From NCBI GenBank assembly GCA_030745755.1, contig JASLOA010000055.1, positions 1 through 58,973 of the forward strand: 58,973 bases of DNA. The letters run 5' to 3'. The position numbers and the translations under genes are program-made. The notes beneath the pieces were generated by a model. It worked only from the letters and a program-made list of their open reading frames with translations, was not told where the DNA came from and did no database searches. Below, piece by piece: positions 1 to 7,643 of this stretch; the stretch's first letter is position 1, and every line of letters starts with the position of its first letter. Source of the stretch: Kiritimatiellia bacterium. Its GTDB lineage: Bacteria; Verrucomicrobiota; Kiritimatiellia; UBA8416; JABMPJ01.

Positions 1-61
1 CTTACCATGCTTACTGGTGGACGGGTTGTCGGTACGGCCCCCTGCGGCTGTCTGGCGAGCG

Positions 62-445
62 CTACCAGACGAGGCGGATCTCGTAGCCGGCGAAGTGGCT
101 ATCGCCGGTGCAGACTGGCATGTCTTCTGCCATGGCTTGGCAGATGATCAGCCGGTCGAACGGATCGCGATGGTGGAACGGGAGCGTGGTCAGCGCGGGC
201 AGGTGTTGTGTGTCGATGGTAAGGACCCGGAATCCCTCGTCAATCCTGTGAGCCATGAATTTCTCGAGAGGAAGATCCAGTTGAAGCTTGTTCACGCTGC
301 ACTTAATCGCGATCTCCCACCATGACGCGACGCTGATGTAGGTTGTCGTCTCGGGGTCTTCTATGGTTGCGCGGGCCGTCGGGCTAAGCCGATCGTCGCC
401 TGCCGCGAACCAGAGCATGGCATGGGTGTCGACCAGCATGTTCAT
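62..445 (-). CDS. PIN-domain toxin ribonuclease (VapC-like)
   Basis: Encodes 127 residues with the layout of a single PIN domain, a metal-dependent RNase fold used by type II toxins. The acidic residues expected around the metal site are visible: Asp6 in LVDTHAMLWF, Glu44 in ASWWEIAIK, Asp94/Asp97 in HRDPFDRLI and Asp115 in CTGDSHF. Its start overlaps the stop of the upstream Phd/YefM-like antitoxin gene as ATGA, so the two are probably translationally coupled and made as a pair. Length and motifs look intact, so the toxin is probably functional. The cellular RNA target cannot be read from the sequence. Confidence 0.9.
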   Translation of the reverse strand: MNMLVDTHAMLWFAAGDDRLSPTARATIEDPETTTYISVASWWEIAIKCSVNKLQLDLPLEKFMAHRIDEGFRVLTIDTQHLPALTTLPFHHRDPFDRLIICQAMAEDMPVCTGDSHFAGYEIRLVW

Positions 446-675
446 GCCTGGTACTCCGCCATGTCGTCGAGCGGCTCATCGAAGTCGGGGGCGATGTGAA
501 TCTGCCCCTTCGCGCTGCCGAATGAGGGGCGAGTGAAGTGCTCCTCGGTTGGCCCGAGCTGCGCCACCGGCTTCCCCCGACGGGTCACAACAATAACAGT
601 GCCCTGGTGCGCCTTCTCCAGAAGGCTGGAAAAGTGCGTCTTTGCTTCGAATGCGCCTACGATCTGTGTCTTCAT
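442..675 (-). CDS. Phd/YefM-type antitoxin
   Basis: A 77-residue protein whose first half fits the Phd/YefM fold: an FEAKTHFSSLLEKA helix, then the beta segment VIVVTRRGKPVAQL. Members of this family bind DNA as dimers through the N-terminal part and neutralise the partner toxin with a flexible C-terminal tail, here the acidic residues around DFDEPLDDMAEYQA. It lies first in a two-gene operon with the PIN toxin and overlaps it by 4 nt. The start codon is very close to the predicted promoter and has no Shine-Dalgarno sequence, which suggests a nearly leaderless mRNA. Confidence 0.88.
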   Translation of the reverse strand: MKTQIVGAFEAKTHFSSLLEKAHQGTVIVVTRRGKPVAQLGPTEEHFTRPSFGSAKGQIHIAPDFDEPLDDMAEYQA

Positions 676-681
676 ACAACC

Positions 682-709
682 AGACTAACAAACTAGTTGG
701 AAGAGTCAA
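682..709 (-). promoter_or_regulatory. Predicted promoter/operator of the Phd-PIN pair
   Basis: On the minus strand, TTGACT (704-709) and TAGTCT (682-687) are separated by 16 nt. The 8-bp palindrome AACTAGTT (691-698) sits between the two hexamers, where an autorepressing antitoxin could bind. The antitoxin ATG is at 675, about 7 nt past the -10 box. Motif-based prediction only. Confidence 0.5.
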
Positions 710-884
710 GGTGTTTGAGCTTTCTCGCTTGCAAAATCCGGGAGCGCAGACCTGGAAACTGGAAAGCAGGGATGACCCGTGGCTGGGTGCGTGTCGGATT
801 ATGGCCATGCCAGGGCCGTGGCGAATTCAGGACGCACATTTTGCCATTGCGCTCGGATCATAAGCAGCCTATGATGTGGCCGTG

Positions 885-1160
885 ATGAAGAGCGTGCCGT
901 CAAGCATCAGTGAGTATCTAGCGGAGATTGGTCGCAAGGGAGGCGCAAAGAGTCGTCGCCGGCTTTCCTCGGCGGATGCACGCAATATGGTGCGCGTACG
1001 CGAGGCGAGGCGCGCGTTTCGCGCGTACCACGCCCAGTGCTTCTGGTATATGCGGCAGGACATGATTGTGACGATTGCGGATATACCCGAAATTGTGCGC
1101 GGCCTGCGGCAGAATGGAGGGCGGCGGGGATTCCTCCTTGCCGCGAAGTTATGCCGATAA
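885..1160 (+). CDS. Small basic protein paired with nucleotidyltransferase
   Basis: About 91 residues, Arg/Lys-rich in the first half (EIGRKGGAKSRRRL, then a helical VREARRAFRAYH) and ending AAKLCR. I recall similar short proteins directly upstream of AbiEii-type nucleotidyltransferase genes, so an antitoxin or partner role is plausible, but I cannot name the family. It overlaps the next gene by 10 nt, which supports co-translation. A candidate promoter, TTGCGC (847-852) - 17 nt - TATGAT (870-875), ends just before the gene. This favours the ATG at 885 over the in-frame GTG at 876, which would abut the -10 box. Confidence 0.65.
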   Translation: MKSVPSSISEYLAEIGRKGGAKSRRRLSSADARNMVRVREARRAFRAYHAQCFWYMRQDMIVTIADIPEIVRGLRQNGGRRGFLLAAKLCR

Positions 1161-1963
1161 GTGATATTCAAGCCGAGGTGCTCAGGCATATTGCCGCCAA
1201 TCGCAGCCCGGAAAGCTATCTCGCGGGCGCGACGGTATTGCATCGCGCCGACGACACACCTCGCTACTCACAAGATCTTGATTTTTTCCATGATGTTGAA
1301 GACAGCGTGGCCCGGAGTGCGGAGAAGGATGGGGGCACACTTATTGACGCGGGCTACGAGTTTTCATGGTTGCTGCGCACGCCCACATTCCATCGGGCTG
1401 TAGTGACAGTAGGCGAGGAGCAACTGAAGCTTGAGTGGGCGCAAGACAGCGCGTTCCGGTTCTTTCCCGTGCAGAAGGATGTGCGTTGCGGGTACCGCCT
1501 GCATGACGTCGACGCGGCAACGAATAAGCTGCTGGCCCTGGCGGGACGGGACGAGGTCCGTGATTTCGTGGATGTGTTGCACCTCCATGACACGTACCTT
1601 TCTCTTGGGGCCATGACGTGGGCTGCCTGCGGCAAAGATCCGGGCTTTACACCGGAGTTCCTGTTGGACCAGGCTGGCCGCCACGTTGCCTGCCATCAAG
1701 CCGATCTCGATCGCTTGCACTTGCGGGTCCCGCTGGATCTCACGGCAATGAAGCAGCACTGGCTTGCTGCCGTGGCGGAGGCACGAGAACTGGTGGCCGC
1801 ACTTCCGCCCGATGAGATCGGATGCCTGTATCTCGATCCGAATCGGACCCCTGTGACGCCTGTCCCCGGCGATAGCGCGTTCGCGGTGCTGATTCGCCAC
1901 AAGGGATCCACCTGCGGCGCCTGGCCAACCGTGTCCACTTACCTTGCTTCTGGCCAGGATTGA
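1151..1963 (+). CDS. AbiEii/AbiGii-type nucleotidyltransferase (toxin-like)
   Basis: A 270-residue protein. It contains the sequence GATVLHR (residues 26-32) followed by RYSQDLDFF (38-46), the pattern that nucleotidyltransferases of the AbiEii/DUF1814 class use for nucleotide and metal binding; the DLD acids are 42-44. Family members act as toxins or abortive-infection effectors, some by modifying tRNA. The reading frame stays open upstream to 1037, but the ATG at 1151 gives a normal N-terminus (MPISDIQAEVLRHIA) and a short overlap with its partner gene. The C-terminal third is more variable. It has no detectable operon partner downstream, where the sequence turns into pseudogene remnants. 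Confidence 0.78.
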   Translation: MPISDIQAEVLRHIAANRSPESYLAGATVLHRADDTPRYSQDLDFFHDVEDSVARSAEKDGGTLIDAGYEFSWLLRTPTFHRAVVTVGEEQLKLEWAQDSAFRFFPVQKDVRCGYRLHDVDAATNKLLALAGRDEVRDFVDVLHLHDTYLSLGAMTWAACGKDPGFTPEFLLDQAGRHVACHQADLDRLHLRVPLDLTAMKQHWLAAVAEARELVAALPPDEIGCLYLDPNRTPVTPVPGDSAFAVLIRHKGSTCGAWPTVSTYLASGQD

Positions 1964-1968
1964 GACAG

Positions 1969-2214
1969 ATGGAAGCTCAACGCATAGTCTCGCAGTACAA
2001 GGCCGTGTTTGATGCGCCTCCGACGGACACTCAGTCATAGACCGCTGTTGACGGGCCGTTGTTGGGGAATGGAAACGTTGGAGTGGCCACTGGCGGCGCG
2101 CCTGAATCTCAAAGGTTCTGGTTGTGTAAGAACGATTTCTGGCGCTTCAAGTCGTACGACGGCAAGGGCTATGAAACCGGTGTTGGACACATCGATATCA
2201 GCATCCCCTGCTGA
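1969..2214 (+). pseudogene. Glycoside hydrolase N-terminal remnant (GH95/GH65-like)
   Basis: Reading from the ATG at 1969 in one frame gives an 81-codon fragment interrupted by one in-frame TAG (2038-2040). After the stop it reads DGPLLGNGNVGVATGGAPE and then FWLCKNDFWRFKS. This strongly resembles the N-terminal region of GH95/GH65-type glycoside hydrolases (a PLLGNGxxG motif followed by KNDFW). The fragment ends at a second stop after HIDISIPC, with the remaining several hundred expected residues missing. It is therefore a degraded 5' piece of a carbohydrate-degradation gene. The family call is from memory of the motif and needs a search. Confidence 0.55.
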
Positions 2215-2228
2215 CCGTTGAGCTTGAG

Positions 2229-2470
2229 TCACAGGGAGAGGTGTCTTCCGGCATCAGTGACGAACGTGAAGTTGCATCCCTTGCGAATGGCATTTACGCT
2301 GAACGTGAAGGGAATAGGCTCGTCGACGCCACGAAGCCGCGGATGAAAGGGCTTCAACGCGGCCACCAGACGCTTGATGTTGTCATGCGTGCGCCGATAG
2401 CCAAGATCCAAGTCAATCGTGCCGATCGGTGCCCCTTGTGCAATCGCCGCACTGGCCCCACGAGGAACTC
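2229..2470 (-). pseudogene. Nucleotidyltransferase remnant
   Basis: The minus strand encodes a fragment with GASAAIAQGAPIGTIDLDLG, then YRRTHDNIKRLVAAL and LHPRLRG-like FHPRLRGVDEPIPF, ending NFTFVTDAGRH. This is the pattern of small nucleotidyltransferases, where a GG/GA loop is followed by a TxDLD metal motif, a helix, and LNFTLxTDxG. There is no plausible start codon upstream and the C-terminal half is lost, so the gene is broken. It sits between a glycoside-hydrolase remnant and an intact RHH-PIN module, marking this as a site of repeated insertion and decay. Confidence 0.55.
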
Positions 2471-2472
2471 GC

Positions 2473-2501
2473 TTGCATTATGCCGTACATATGGCATTAT
2501 T
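2473..2501 (+). promoter_or_regulatory. Predicted promoter with overlapping palindromic operator
   Basis: TTGCAT (2473-2478), a 16-nt spacer and CATTAT (2495-2500) form a promoter-like pair. Superimposed is an imperfect 24-nt palindrome (2478-2501) with exact arms ATGCC/GGCAT at 2480-2484 and 2493-2497. Ribbon-helix-helix antitoxins usually repress their own operon at such a site. A strong Shine-Dalgarno sequence, AAAGGAGG, follows at 2516-2522. Confidence 0.5.
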
Positions 2502-2528
2502 GTGCTGTACAAAAAAAGGAGGTATAAG

Positions 2529-2765
2529 ATGAACACCGCGAGACTGACAGTTAGACTGCCACCGGCAGAACTTGGGTTTGCAAAAGGCTATGCTAAAGAA
2601 CACGGAATTTCTCTGACCGCACTGATTCTTCGTTACTTTGAACGATTAAGACAGAATGAAACTCAGGACATACCTGAAGAAGTAATGCCTATCGCCGGGA
2701 TTATTCCTGAAAACACATCTGTAAGAAGCGAATACGCCACACATATCGAGAACAAGCACAAATGA
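2529..2765 (+). CDS. Ribbon-helix-helix antitoxin
   Basis: A 78-residue protein beginning MNTARLTVRLPPAELGFAKG, i.e. a short beta strand (ARLTVRL) followed by two helices, as in RHH DNA-binding antitoxins. The C-terminal half is polar and probably wraps the toxin. The ATG at 2529 is chosen because AAAGGAGG lies 6-8 nt upstream; the frame is open further upstream only by chance. The gene overlaps the next one by ATGA (2762-2765). Codon use is more AT-rich than the surrounding chromosome, consistent with recent acquisition of this pair. Confidence 0.85.
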   Translation: MNTARLTVRLPPAELGFAKGYAKEHGISLTALILRYFERLRQNETQDIPEEVMPIAGIIPENTSVRSEYATHIENKHK

Positions 2766-3190
2766 AGGTTATGATTGATCTTAATGTGCTTCTGGATGTT
2801 ATCCAAAAACGTGAACCGCATTTTGGCGCATCTGCCAAGATAGTTGCGCTGGCCGCCAAGAATGAGATCAATGCCTGCTTTCCGTCTCACTGTCTAACAT
2901 CCCTGCACTACATCATACAAAAGTATGCTGACACACATGCGGCAAACAGGGCCATCGACTGGGTTTTAGGGAAACTGCATATCCAACCCGAAAACGAACG
3001 GGATTTCCTGCGCGCACGTTCCATCCCAATGCCGGATTTCGAAGATGCCGTAGTATCCGCCATAGCCGGCTCCTCAAAATGCACAACCATAATCACGCGC
3101 AACGTAACTGACTTCAAGAAATCACCAATCCCCGCCATGACTCCCGAAGAATTCCTGGCAACACTCCCCAGGGCCAGATCGCGAAAATAG
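2762..3190 (+). CDS. PIN-domain toxin ribonuclease
   Basis: A 142-residue PIN protein with Asp6 in MIDLNVLLDV, the pair Glu94/Asp95 in PDFEDAVVSA and the late motif ITRNVTDF with Asp117, the expected constellation of metal ligands. It is translationally coupled to the RHH antitoxin. This arrangement (RHH plus PIN of the COG1848/PIN_3 class) is a common type II toxin-antitoxin module. The module is AT-rich relative to its neighbours and is intact, unlike the remnants on both sides. Confidence 0.87.
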   Translation: MKVMIDLNVLLDVIQKREPHFGASAKIVALAAKNEINACFPSHCLTSLHYIIQKYADTHAANRAIDWVLGKLHIQPENERDFLRARSIPMPDFEDAVVSAIAGSSKCTTIITRNVTDFKKSPIPAMTPEEFLATLPRARSRK

Positions 3191-3245
3191 AAATCAGGCT
3201 TTCGCCATCGCCTTCTCGATACGCCTGCACTTTCGCCGCAGGCCT

Positions 3246-3461
3246 TTGTCGGTGGCCAGCAATTCACGTAGCCGGCACCTCTATTTCGCGCGTCCCCGCT
3301 ACCAGAAGATCGATCTCAAGCCTGAGCAGGTTAAGTTCATCAGGGAGGGCAGGAACGTCCTGGCAGTCAAGACTCGGCGCGACTACTGGCTGGCGAAGCC
3401 ATATGGCCTGATCGACGTCGGCCTGGAAGCCGCGAAACAGATCGGGAGAGCAGACAACTGA
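3246..3461 (+). pseudogene. C-terminal remnant of a glycoside-hydrolase-like protein
   Basis: The last ~55 codons read YQKIDLKPEQVKFIREG, NVLAVKTRRDYW and then GLIDVGLEAAKQI before the stop. This resembles the end of GH2-like or carbohydrate-binding beta-sandwich domains, in which 'GxNVLAVxx...xIDVGL' recurs. Upstream sequence is out of frame or unrelated, so only the 3' end of the gene remains and the start shown is just the open frame. It could be the other end of the same locus as the remnant at 1969. Nothing else is identifiable between 3191 and 3275 or between 3462 and 3571. Confidence 0.4.
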
Positions 3462-3571
3462 ATGTCTATCTGTAGCCGAGACGATTGTCGCGACAAGAGT
3501 TGCATTAGACGTCGACATCGCACGTTTTCCTTCTAGTATGGACAACATGCTTTAGAGGCCCAGGAGTGAGA

Positions 3572-5524
3572 ATGTCTTCCAGAACGCACCGAAAGAACTA
3601 TCTGCTGCCGGTTACGTTCGCTCTCTACCTGTTGACGCTGCTGATGCTGCTCAGCGAGCTGGATCGGCAGTATTACCAGGTCGCGAAGGAATCGATCATC
3701 AAGTACAACTTCCGCGAGCTGTTCCCGTACAACACGGCCCGCTTGCAGGAGTTATCCCGAAGTATCCTGCTGCAGCGAAGTTCGCCCAGTGCCCGGGATG
3801 CCGAGCTGGAGCATGCATGGCGACGCGAGGCCGGCCGGATGTTGGCTGGCGCGGGGTGCGTGTTTGGCATCCGTATTGTACCGAAAGATGAGCCCGAGCT
3901 CGTGGTGGCGGCAGATCCCGAGAAGTTTGACCGACTGAACGGGCTCCGGAATACCCTCTTCTACCGCAGCTTCGAGAACGTGGTGTCGTACGAAGTTGTC
4001 GGCGAAGCGGGGGAGCCCTGGATCGGGCTGCTCTCTTTTCACTACACCACACCGGATCGCTACGCGCCCATTACGGAGCTCACGAACCGCTACCGCCTGT
4101 GGGCGTTACTGCTGTTCGGTCTGGTTACGGCCGGATACGGCCTGGTGTTACGCAAGCTGATCCTGCCCGTAAGGCATGTCGTCAGGCGTATTGATGCCGC
4201 GTCGGGGGCGGCATCTCAGCTTATGACGGCGCCGTCGAGTGCGCTCGAGAAGGCGTACAACAACCTGGCGCGGGATGCGATTCTCCTGCGCGTGGTGCAG
4301 TCGCTCCGCGACGCATCGGCGGCAGACGCGCGCATGGACCGGTCTGCACTGCTGGGGCGGATTCCCGGCCTGCTCGTGGCGTCGATGGGCTATCGTGCTG
4401 CCCTTCTGTGCGAGCTGACGCTTGGGGAAGACGGCGCCCTCGACGTGACCTCGTGTGTGCCGGCCACCGATGGCAGTAGCGGCGGGGATTACGAGACAAC
4501 CTTCCGGCAGCACATGCTTGCTGAAGAGACCGTCAAGGCCATGGCCGGAGGCGGGCCGGCGATGTCGGAGGGCGCCGTGGATTGTGTGGTGTGCGAGCTG
4601 ACACAGCCGGAGGAACGACCGCGTCTGACGTGGCTGGCGCTGTTCCCGCCGAGAGGGGGGACGGTCGACGCCGGGACGCGCGCCTGGCACCTGGAGACGG
4701 CGCGGCGCCTGGCAGAGCAGCTTCGTGAGGTCGTCGCTGTTCTTGATTTAAACCGGCGCCACGTGCGCAACGAGCGTAGCCGCGCCAACATCACTTTGGC
4801 CCGCAACCTGGGACACGACCTCACGAACATCATTGCCACCTCCAAGCTGGATATTCTGACCGTGAGCAAGATTCTCGGTACGGAGGAAGGCGGCGTGGTG
4901 TCTGATCCCCGTCGCGGGCTGTTGGCCGACTCGATGAAGGGACTGCTCAACAACACCCGCCTGCTGCAGGAAGTGGTGAATATCTACCGGTCGTTCAGTT
5001 ACATCAATCGTCCCTGTTACGAAACGGTTCAGATCACCACGCTGCTCGATGAGATCATCGGGGTCTTTTCGCTTTCGCTGCCGGGCAAGACGGTCGTGCG
5101 GAAGGTCTACGCCGAAGGCCTTCCGGAGTGCACGGTTGAGCCGCGGCTGCTGAAGCTGGCCGTGTTCAACATTCTGACCAATGCCGTGGACGCGATCAAG
5201 CGCAGTGGTACGTCGGATGGGGTCATCACGGTCACGGTCACGGCGGATCCGGCGACGGGCGGCGTGTACATTGCGGTCCGGGACAGCGGCGCCGGAATCT
5301 GCAATGCGGACGGAACGCTCGTGAGCCAACCGGAGATCGACAACATCTTCCGGTATGGCGTATCGACGAAAACCCAGGATGGCGGCGAGGGGCTTGGGCT
5401 GCACTGGGTCTTGACCATCGTGGAGGAATTCCACGATGGCGCCGTAGAGGCCCGCAATCACCCCGATGGCGGAGCCGAGTTTGTGATGAAGATTGGAGTG
5501 AAACGTGAAGATTCTGATTGTTGA
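3572..5524 (+). CDS. Membrane-bound sensor histidine kinase
   Basis: About 650 residues. There is an N-terminal membrane helix (about 10-30), a periplasmic sensor region of ~145 residues, a second membrane helix (about 178-197), a HAMP-like linker (198-240) and a poorly conserved GAF-like stretch (about 245-390). The kinase core follows. The phospho-acceptor is probably His415 in NLGHDLTNIIA, followed by the ATPase motifs FNILTNAVDAI (N box), RDSGAGI (G1) and GEGLGLHWV (G2). CAGGAG lies just upstream of the ATG at 3572; a GTG at 3566 is the alternative start. The gene overlaps the response regulator by 20 nt, so the two are a cognate pair. The signal sensed cannot be told. Confidence 0.88.
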   Translation: MSSRTHRKNYLLPVTFALYLLTLLMLLSELDRQYYQVAKESIIKYNFRELFPYNTARLQELSRSILLQRSSPSARDAELEHAWRREAGRMLAGAGCVFGIRIVPKDEPELVVAADPEKFDRLNGLRNTLFYRSFENVVSYEVVGEAGEPWIGLLSFHYTTPDRYAPITELTNRYRLWALLLFGLVTAGYGLVLRKLILPVRHVVRRIDAASGAASQLMTAPSSALEKAYNNLARDAILLRVVQSLRDASAADARMDRSALLGRIPGLLVASMGYRAALLCELTLGEDGALDVTSCVPATDGSSGGDYETTFRQHMLAEETVKAMAGGGPAMSEGAVDCVVCELTQPEERPRLTWLALFPPRGGTVDAGTRAWHLETARRLAEQLREVVAVLDLNRRHVRNERSRANITLARNLGHDLTNIIATSKLDILTVSKILGTEEGGVVSDPRRGLLADSMKGLLNNTRLLQEVVNIYRSFSYINRPCYETVQITTLLDEIIGVFSLSLPGKTVVRKVYAEGLPECTVEPRLLKLAVFNILTNAVDAIKRSGTSDGVITVTVTADPATGGVYIAVRDSGAGICNADGTLVSQPEIDNIFRYGVSTKTQDGGEGLGLHWVLTIVEEFHDGAVEARNHPDGGAEFVMKIGVKREDSDC

Positions 5525-6773
5525 TGACAATGCGCAGTATCGCGAGGCGTTCGTGCGGACGATTCTGCTCGAGAACTACGAGGTGTGTGAGGCCCCCGAT
5601 ACCGACGAGGCGCTACGGATCGTCATGGAGCAGCAGCCGGATGTTGTGGTGACCGATCTCCAGATGCGGACGGATCGTGAAGGGCTTGATCTGATCGAGA
5701 TTCTCAAAGCCTATGATCCGCTGTTACCGGTGATCATGATTTCCGGGGTGGGGTCGTTTGAAGAGGGGGCGCTGGCCACGAAGGTGGGGGCCGCGCATGT
5801 CATTCACAAGAGTCGCATCGAGGATGAGATGAAGGGATTCTTCGAAACGGTGCGGACGGCGCATGCGGCTGCCACCAGGAGCCGTGAGCAGCTTGTCGTT
5901 GTCGCTGCCGCAAGGGAGCAGGGGGTTTTCGAGGAAGGCGATGCACGACTCGACGTCATTCGCAGACTTCTCGCGGATGATGACGTCGATCCCTATGTCA
6001 AGGGTGAGGCCTTCGACTTCATCGCCTCGCGCACGAACCCGGACTTGCTGCGTGAGTCTCTGAGCACCATGCAGGCGGCCGTGTCATCGGAGCGATACGA
6101 GGAACTGTGTGCCGATGCCGTGGAGCGTCTGCGTGCTGAATTGCCGGACTTTGGCCAGTTGGCCAGGGACAGCAAGCGAGCGCTGACGACAGCAGAATAC
6201 CTGCTCGGTGCGCAGGGGGAGAGCGGCGCACCGGACTTTGCCCGGAGCATCGCCTTCTCCTATTCGCTCGCGGTCGAATGCGAGGTGCGCGCGCGACTGA
6301 AGGGGAGGATCACGCGACTGGCCAACGATCCCCAAAACCGCCGCCTCTTTGAAGCCTGCGTGGATCCGAAGAGCGGGCGGGTGGACGCGGCCTTTCAGGG
6401 GAGCCTGATGGTGGGGGCGCGCAGGCGGAACATCAAGTTTACGATCGCCAATGTGAAGTACATCCTCCTCGGGCTGCTGTCCCGGAAGGGAAAGTTCAAG
6501 GCGGACGGGCTGAAGGATGTCGGGATTATCCTGCTCTGCTTCGCGCGGCACTACGCCTTCCCGCGCTGGGGACAACAGATCAAGGTGGAGAATCCGATGC
6601 GCGTCAGGGGGCTGCAGAGCGACGACCAAGTGCTCACCCTTGCGGGACTGCTGATTAAGCTTCAGTATGCGCGCAATCCCTATGTCCACCCCAACACCGG
6701 TAAATGCGAGCGGCTGGCGGCCCTGCGGCAGACCGCCCTGGACTGCCTGAATGAACTGAGCAGGGTGGGATAG
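5505..6773 (+). CDS. Response regulator with unrecognised C-terminal domain
   Basis: Residues 1-118 are a canonical receiver: Asp7/Asp8, phospho-acceptor Asp51 in VVVTDLQM, Ser80 and Lys102 in IHKSR. The remaining ~300 residues match no output domain I recognise. They are largely alpha-helical, with no helix-turn-helix, GGDEF, HD-GYP or AAA+ motif. The C-terminal part (about 225-400) is hydrophobic-patterned and ends in a YARNPYVHPNTGKCE-like stretch that recalls helical HEPN or abortive-infection-type domains, though I would not assert this. Translation is coupled to the kinase by a 20-nt overlap. Output by protein-protein interaction or an enzymatic domain seems more likely than DNA binding. 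Confidence 0.85.
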   Translation: MKILIVDDNAQYREAFVRTILLENYEVCEAPDTDEALRIVMEQQPDVVVTDLQMRTDREGLDLIEILKAYDPLLPVIMISGVGSFEEGALATKVGAAHVIHKSRIEDEMKGFFETVRTAHAAATRSREQLVVVAAAREQGVFEEGDARLDVIRRLLADDDVDPYVKGEAFDFIASRTNPDLLRESLSTMQAAVSSERYEELCADAVERLRAELPDFGQLARDSKRALTTAEYLLGAQGESGAPDFARSIAFSYSLAVECEVRARLKGRITRLANDPQNRRLFEACVDPKSGRVDAAFQGSLMVGARRRNIKFTIANVKYILLGLLSRKGKFKADGLKDVGIILLCFARHYAFPRWGQQIKVENPMRVRGLQSDDQVLTLAGLLIKLQYARNPYVHPNTGKCERLAALRQTALDCLNELSRVG

Positions 6774-6833
6774 GGGCCGGGGCGATGAGGGAGATTGAAG
6801 ATTGAGCTGTGAAGGCAGGATCGTGCTGAGAGA

Positions 6834-7643
6834 TCAGAATGTATGCTGTAAGCCGGCGCTGAAGCGGCGGCCGGGGTCGTAGTAGCCCACGACGGTTGAG
6901 TACTCGTCGTTCAGGACGTTTTCAAGCTTACCATAGACTCGTGTTCGCCGCTCCTGGCCTAGCGTGATGCCCACTGTGAGACCGAGGTCAACGTAGTCGC
7001 CAAGGGGTTGTGCTGACCCGTCGGCTGAGAAGCGGTTGTTCTTATACGATCCGACATATCGGGCGAATGCGTTTATGTCTACCGTCCCAACGTTCGCATA
7101 GATCCCTGCCCCCAGCACCTGGTCGGGTGCCTCCTCGTAGTCGCCCGTATCGCCGTCAGGCGTCTCGATGCGTGAATTCATGAGGAGGAGATCTGCAAAC
7201 AGCACGATGTGCTGCCAGAGCGCCTGTGTCCTGCATTCGAGCTCAAGTCCATACTGGGTGATGTTTCGGTTTGCGTAGTACTCACGTTCGAGACCCTCAG
7301 CGTCCGCGTAGGTATTGCCCGTGAGCACCAGTGCGCCATCTCGCTGCGCGTAGAAACCGCCGAGCGTCAGCGTGGCCAATTTTCCTGCGTCGATTATGAT
7401 CCCGGCATCCACGGTATGCCGCTGTTCGTCGTCCGGGGCGACATGCGCCTCGGTAAGGGAGCCGTCGCGTGGTGTTGCTTGTCCGAACGCATAGTTGCCG
7501 TAAAGGGTGGCTGCATCGAGTGCCACATAGCGGGCCCCCGCGTTGATACGATAGAGCGGCTCCTGCCACTGGTCACGGATTGGCTCTACCTTGCCGAAAC
7601 CACGTCCGCTTCCTTCGACGCTGAACCCGCCGAACTCGTCCAC
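6834..7643 (-). pseudogene. TonB-dependent receptor, 5'-truncated
   Basis: The minus strand encodes about 269 residues of an outer-membrane beta-barrel end. It has alternating aromatic strands, a NDEYSTVVGYYDPGRRF segment and a terminal Phe in LQHTF, as in the last strands of TonB-dependent receptors. Plug domain, TonB box, signal peptide and roughly the first half of the barrel are absent. The open frame starts inside the 3' end of the DUF4388 gene, with no Shine-Dalgarno sequence. The simplest reading is a deletion that joined the DUF4388 gene to the middle of a receptor gene. Given the cobalamin-dependent methyltransferases nearby it might have been a B12 receptor, but that is speculation. 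Confidence 0.65.

Noticed and set aside
3191..3275. Minus-strand fragment (LATDKGLRRKCRRIEKAM) as a gene end
   Set aside because: It is too short to assign, has no upstream continuation in frame, and no family was recognised.
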